6,103 nucleotides of DNA from NCBI GenBank assembly GCA_023425615.1, contig JAFACJ010001170.1:1-6103 (forward strand), given 5' to 3'. The translations under genes were made by a program, and so were the position numbers. This DNA comes from Actinomycetes bacterium (GTDB taxonomy: Bacteria > Actinomycetota > Actinomycetes > Streptosporangiales > Streptosporangiaceae). The stretch's first letter is position 1; each line of letters opens with the position of its first letter. Shown one piece after another: positions 5,682 to 6,103 of this stretch. The notes under the pieces are model-generated. The model was given only the letters and a program-made list of their open reading frames with translations, had not been told where the DNA came from and did no database searches.

Positions 5682-6070
5682 CGGCGCCGAACTCCCCGGG
5701 ACGCTTGTGAACGTCCAGTCCCGCGTGTCCTGACCGCTGGCGGGATGTGCTGGTATCAGGGCCGGATTTGTACCACCTGGCGTTGAGCTTCACCGGATGC
5801 CTGTGAACACTCAGATCCGCACGCGTCCCGACCGCCGACGGGGACACACCGGTACCAGGACCGGGTCTGTACCGTCCGGTGCCGAGCCCCATTGAACGTT
5901 TGTGAACGTCCTGTCCCGCACGTGTCTTGACCGCCGATGGAGACGTGCTAGTACCGGGACCGGTCTGTACCGCCCGGCGTTGAGCTTCACCGGATGCCTG
6001 TGAACACCCAGGCCCGCACGCGTCCCGACTACCGACGGAGATGTGCCGGTACCAGGGCCGGATCGGTGCC
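5682..6070. repeat. Four tandem copies of a 96-99 bp intergenic repeat
   Basis: Units lie at 5682-5777 (A), 5778-5876 (B), 5877-5974 (C) and 5975-6070 (D). Every unit contains TGTGAAC (5706, 5802, 5901, 5999) and, near its end, a GG-TA-CC-rich block closing in GTACC or GTGCC (5770, 5869, 5967, 6066). Copies alternate. A and C share TTGTGAACGTCC. B and D share a 32-nt block identical at every base (5779-5810 and 5976-6007). The higher-order period is therefore about 196 bp. In B, CGGTAC (5850) and GTACCG (5869) form an inverted repeat around 13 nt. Indels of 1-3 nt between copies argue against a conserved reading frame. The array fills the gap upstream of the amidohydrolase; nothing else is recognised at 5632-6103. 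Function is unknown. Confidence 0.88.
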
Positions 6071-6103
6071 GGGACGGGGCGCGGAGGCGGGTCAGTATTG
6101 GGC

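Noticed and set aside
4806..5786. Plus-strand open frame of 326 codons opposite the amidohydrolase and running into the repeat array
   Set aside because: Gly-rich, motif-free antisense shadow of a gene whose catalytic triad is intact on the minus strand.
5614..5892. Minus-strand ORF of 92 codons over the repeat array as a real gene
   Set aside because: It starts inside a repeat unit, has no evident ribosome binding site, and its frame is interrupted by indels between copies. Kept only as a finding about a possible decayed repeat peptide.
5682..6070. Repeat array as a CRISPR or a plasmid-type iteron origin
   Set aside because: There are no short identical repeats with unique spacers. Units of about 98 bp are far longer than iterons, and no replication gene or DnaA-box cluster is seen.

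Overview
This is a very GC-rich stretch with dense, short-spaced genes, GTG starts and GGGAG-type ribosome binding sites. That suits a high-GC actinomycete (Streptomyces, Actinomadura or Nocardiopsis type). Gene content and codon style alone do not fix the genus. I see no tRNA, rRNA, CRISPR array or transposase.

Layout. (1) Positions 1-3379, minus strand: a two-gene unit. It is transcribed from about 3430 leftward and encodes an Hsp70-type ATPase fused to a lipoyl-like domain and a seven-bladed WD40 propeller (773 aa). After a 40-nt gap comes a dynamin-family GTPase, whose C-terminus runs off the left edge of the window. (2) Positions 3380-3620: an AT-richer divergent control region holding a strong 29-bp imperfect palindrome and a TAAG/CTTA repeat pair. 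(3) Positions 3621-4754, plus strand: a secreted beta-lactamase-fold serine hydrolase of the NylB/COG1680 type. (4) Positions 4755-4898: a convergent gap with nested CATCA/TGATG inverted repeats. (5) Positions 4899-5621, minus strand: a nitrilase-superfamily amidohydrolase; its true start is decided by a clean ribosome binding site. (6) Positions 5622-6103: no convincing gene. Most of it (5682-6070) is four tandem copies of a repeat of about 98 bp, whose copies alternate between two subtypes.

How the parts fit. The Hsp70-WD40 protein and the dynamin-like GTPase sit on one strand, very close together, and probably act together: a nucleotide-switch chaperone-like ATPase with a protein-docking propeller, plus a membrane-remodelling GTPase. 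The pairing, the loss of the Hsp70 substrate-binding domain and the inserted lipoyl-like domain without its lysine make this the best candidate for an undescribed system. The two hydrolases look like independent metabolic genes. The tandem repeat upstream of the amidohydrolase is the most striking non-coding structure; its function is unknown.
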